Below are positions 14,015 to 14,123 of a stretch of 14,123 bases of DNA, piece after piece. Made by a program: the position numbers and the translations under genes. The stretch is from an uncultured bacterium (GTDB taxonomy: Bacteria; Verrucomicrobiota; Lentisphaeria; Victivallales; Victivallaceae): NCBI GenBank assembly GCA_900551245.1, contig URVC01000079.1, positions 1 to 14,123 on the forward strand, given 5' to 3'. The notes under the pieces are model-generated. The model was not told the DNA's origin. It worked only from the letters and a program-made list of their open reading frames with translations, and did not search any database. Position 1 is the stretch's first letter. Each line of letters starts with the position of its first letter.

Positions 14015-14020
14015 ATTATA
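14015..14020 (-). promoter_or_regulatory. -10 element of the ATPase gene
   Basis: On the minus strand this reads TATAAT, a perfect -10 hexamer about 38 bases upstream of the ATG at 13977. No good -35 lies at 16-18 bp; TTGATT is 21 bp upstream. It supports the 13977 start. Confidence 0.4.
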
Positions 14021-14067
14021 AGATACACGAAAGCTTTCAAAAATCAAGTAAAGCCTCTGAAAAACAG

Positions 14068-14084
14068 CTAAGAACTTATCCCTA
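14068..14084 (-). repeat. right inverted repeat
   Basis: Reverse complement matches 12590-12606 with one mismatch. The 39 bases to its right are AT-rich; no gene can be recognised in them. Confidence 0.7.
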
Positions 14085-14123
14085 AATAAAAGATGAAATC
14101 CAAGAAAATTATGCTATATTTGC

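Larger units (their letters stand above)
12590..14084. mobile_element. segment bounded by inverted repeats, no transposase; candidate non-autonomous element or IS remnant
   Basis: The ends are TAGGGATAAGTTCTAAG (12590-12606) and, inverted, CTAAGAACTTATCCCTA (14068-14084), matching at 16 of 17 positions. The outer TA on each side would fit a Tc1/mariner-IS630-type TA target duplication, but it may simply be part of the repeat. Inside are an XRE-type HTH tail and a complete minus-strand AAA_14/DUF4143 ATPase; no transposase is present. The left end falls at the GH36 break. The 39 bases right of the repeat do not continue GH36, so this is not a simple clean insertion. Alternatives are two separate copies of an IS end, or a rearranged island edge. 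Confidence 0.4.

Noticed and set aside
12570..14100. Target-site duplication longer than TA flanking the inverted repeats
   Set aside because: The flanks (…TGTGCGCC on the left, AATAAAAG… on the right) share no direct repeat.
14085..14123. Continuation of the GH36 gene to the right of the repeat-bounded segment
   Set aside because: All three plus frames of these 39 bases give AT-rich sequence without GH36 character; two contain an early stop.
1..14123. CRISPR arrays, tRNA or rRNA genes
   Set aside because: No regularly spaced repeats, cloverleaf-like sequences or rRNA signatures were seen.

Overview
The window looks like a Lentisphaerae/Victivallales-type bacterial chromosome. The main clue is a protein with the N-terminal F-T-L-I-E-L-L prepilin signature, an LPAL segment after the hydrophobic stretch and a C-terminal H-X9-DG motif, next to a LacI regulator and several clan GH-A glycoside hydrolases. 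That combination is typical of this phylum and of related Planctomycetes-like bacteria. The assignment is inference from gene style only; there is no rRNA or marker gene here.

Layout. (1) 85-839: a two-gene, translationally coupled cassette with a 57-residue basic protein and a PARP/ADP-ribosyltransferase-like protein. It resembles a toxin-antitoxin or defence pair. (2) About 850-1740: a stretch of broken genes. It holds an antisense 3' remnant, a coiled-coil fragment, and the C-terminal tail of a short-chain dehydrogenase in another frame. (3) 1811-2776, minus strand: a LacI/GalR regulator. (4) 2777-3232: a divergent regulatory region with a 19-bp perfect dyad (candidate operator) and a possible promoter. 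(5) 3233-12592, plus strand: a glycan-degradation operon. Its order is a prepilin-like protein, a secreted protein with carbohydrate-binding-like modules and no catalytic domain, a 989-residue secreted clan GH-A hydrolase with CBM4/9-like and CBM9-like ends, a cytosolic clan GH-A hydrolase, a GH42 beta-galactosidase-like enzyme, and a truncated GH36 alpha-galactosidase-like gene. From the second of these genes to the GH42 gene, junctions are overlaps or gaps of 14 bases or less, so they are probably co-transcribed. (6) 12590-14084: a 1.5-kb segment bounded by near-perfect 17-bp inverted repeats. It carries the tail of an XRE-type HTH gene and a minus-strand AAA ATPase (AAA_14 plus DUF4143), but no transposase. 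Its left edge coincides with the point where the GH36 gene breaks off.

How it fits together (inference). The LacI protein probably senses a sugar and controls the divergent operon. Secreted binding and hydrolytic proteins would attack a galactose-containing glycan outside the cytoplasm, and cytosolic GH-A and GH42 enzymes would finish the oligosaccharides. The GH36 step has been lost. No transporter and no SusC/D pair is present in the window. Both ends of the operon are accessory, rearranged DNA.

The best candidates for something undescribed are the ART-like two-gene cassette, the prepilin-headed glycan locus with its catalytically silent binding partner, and the inverted-repeat-bounded ATPase segment.
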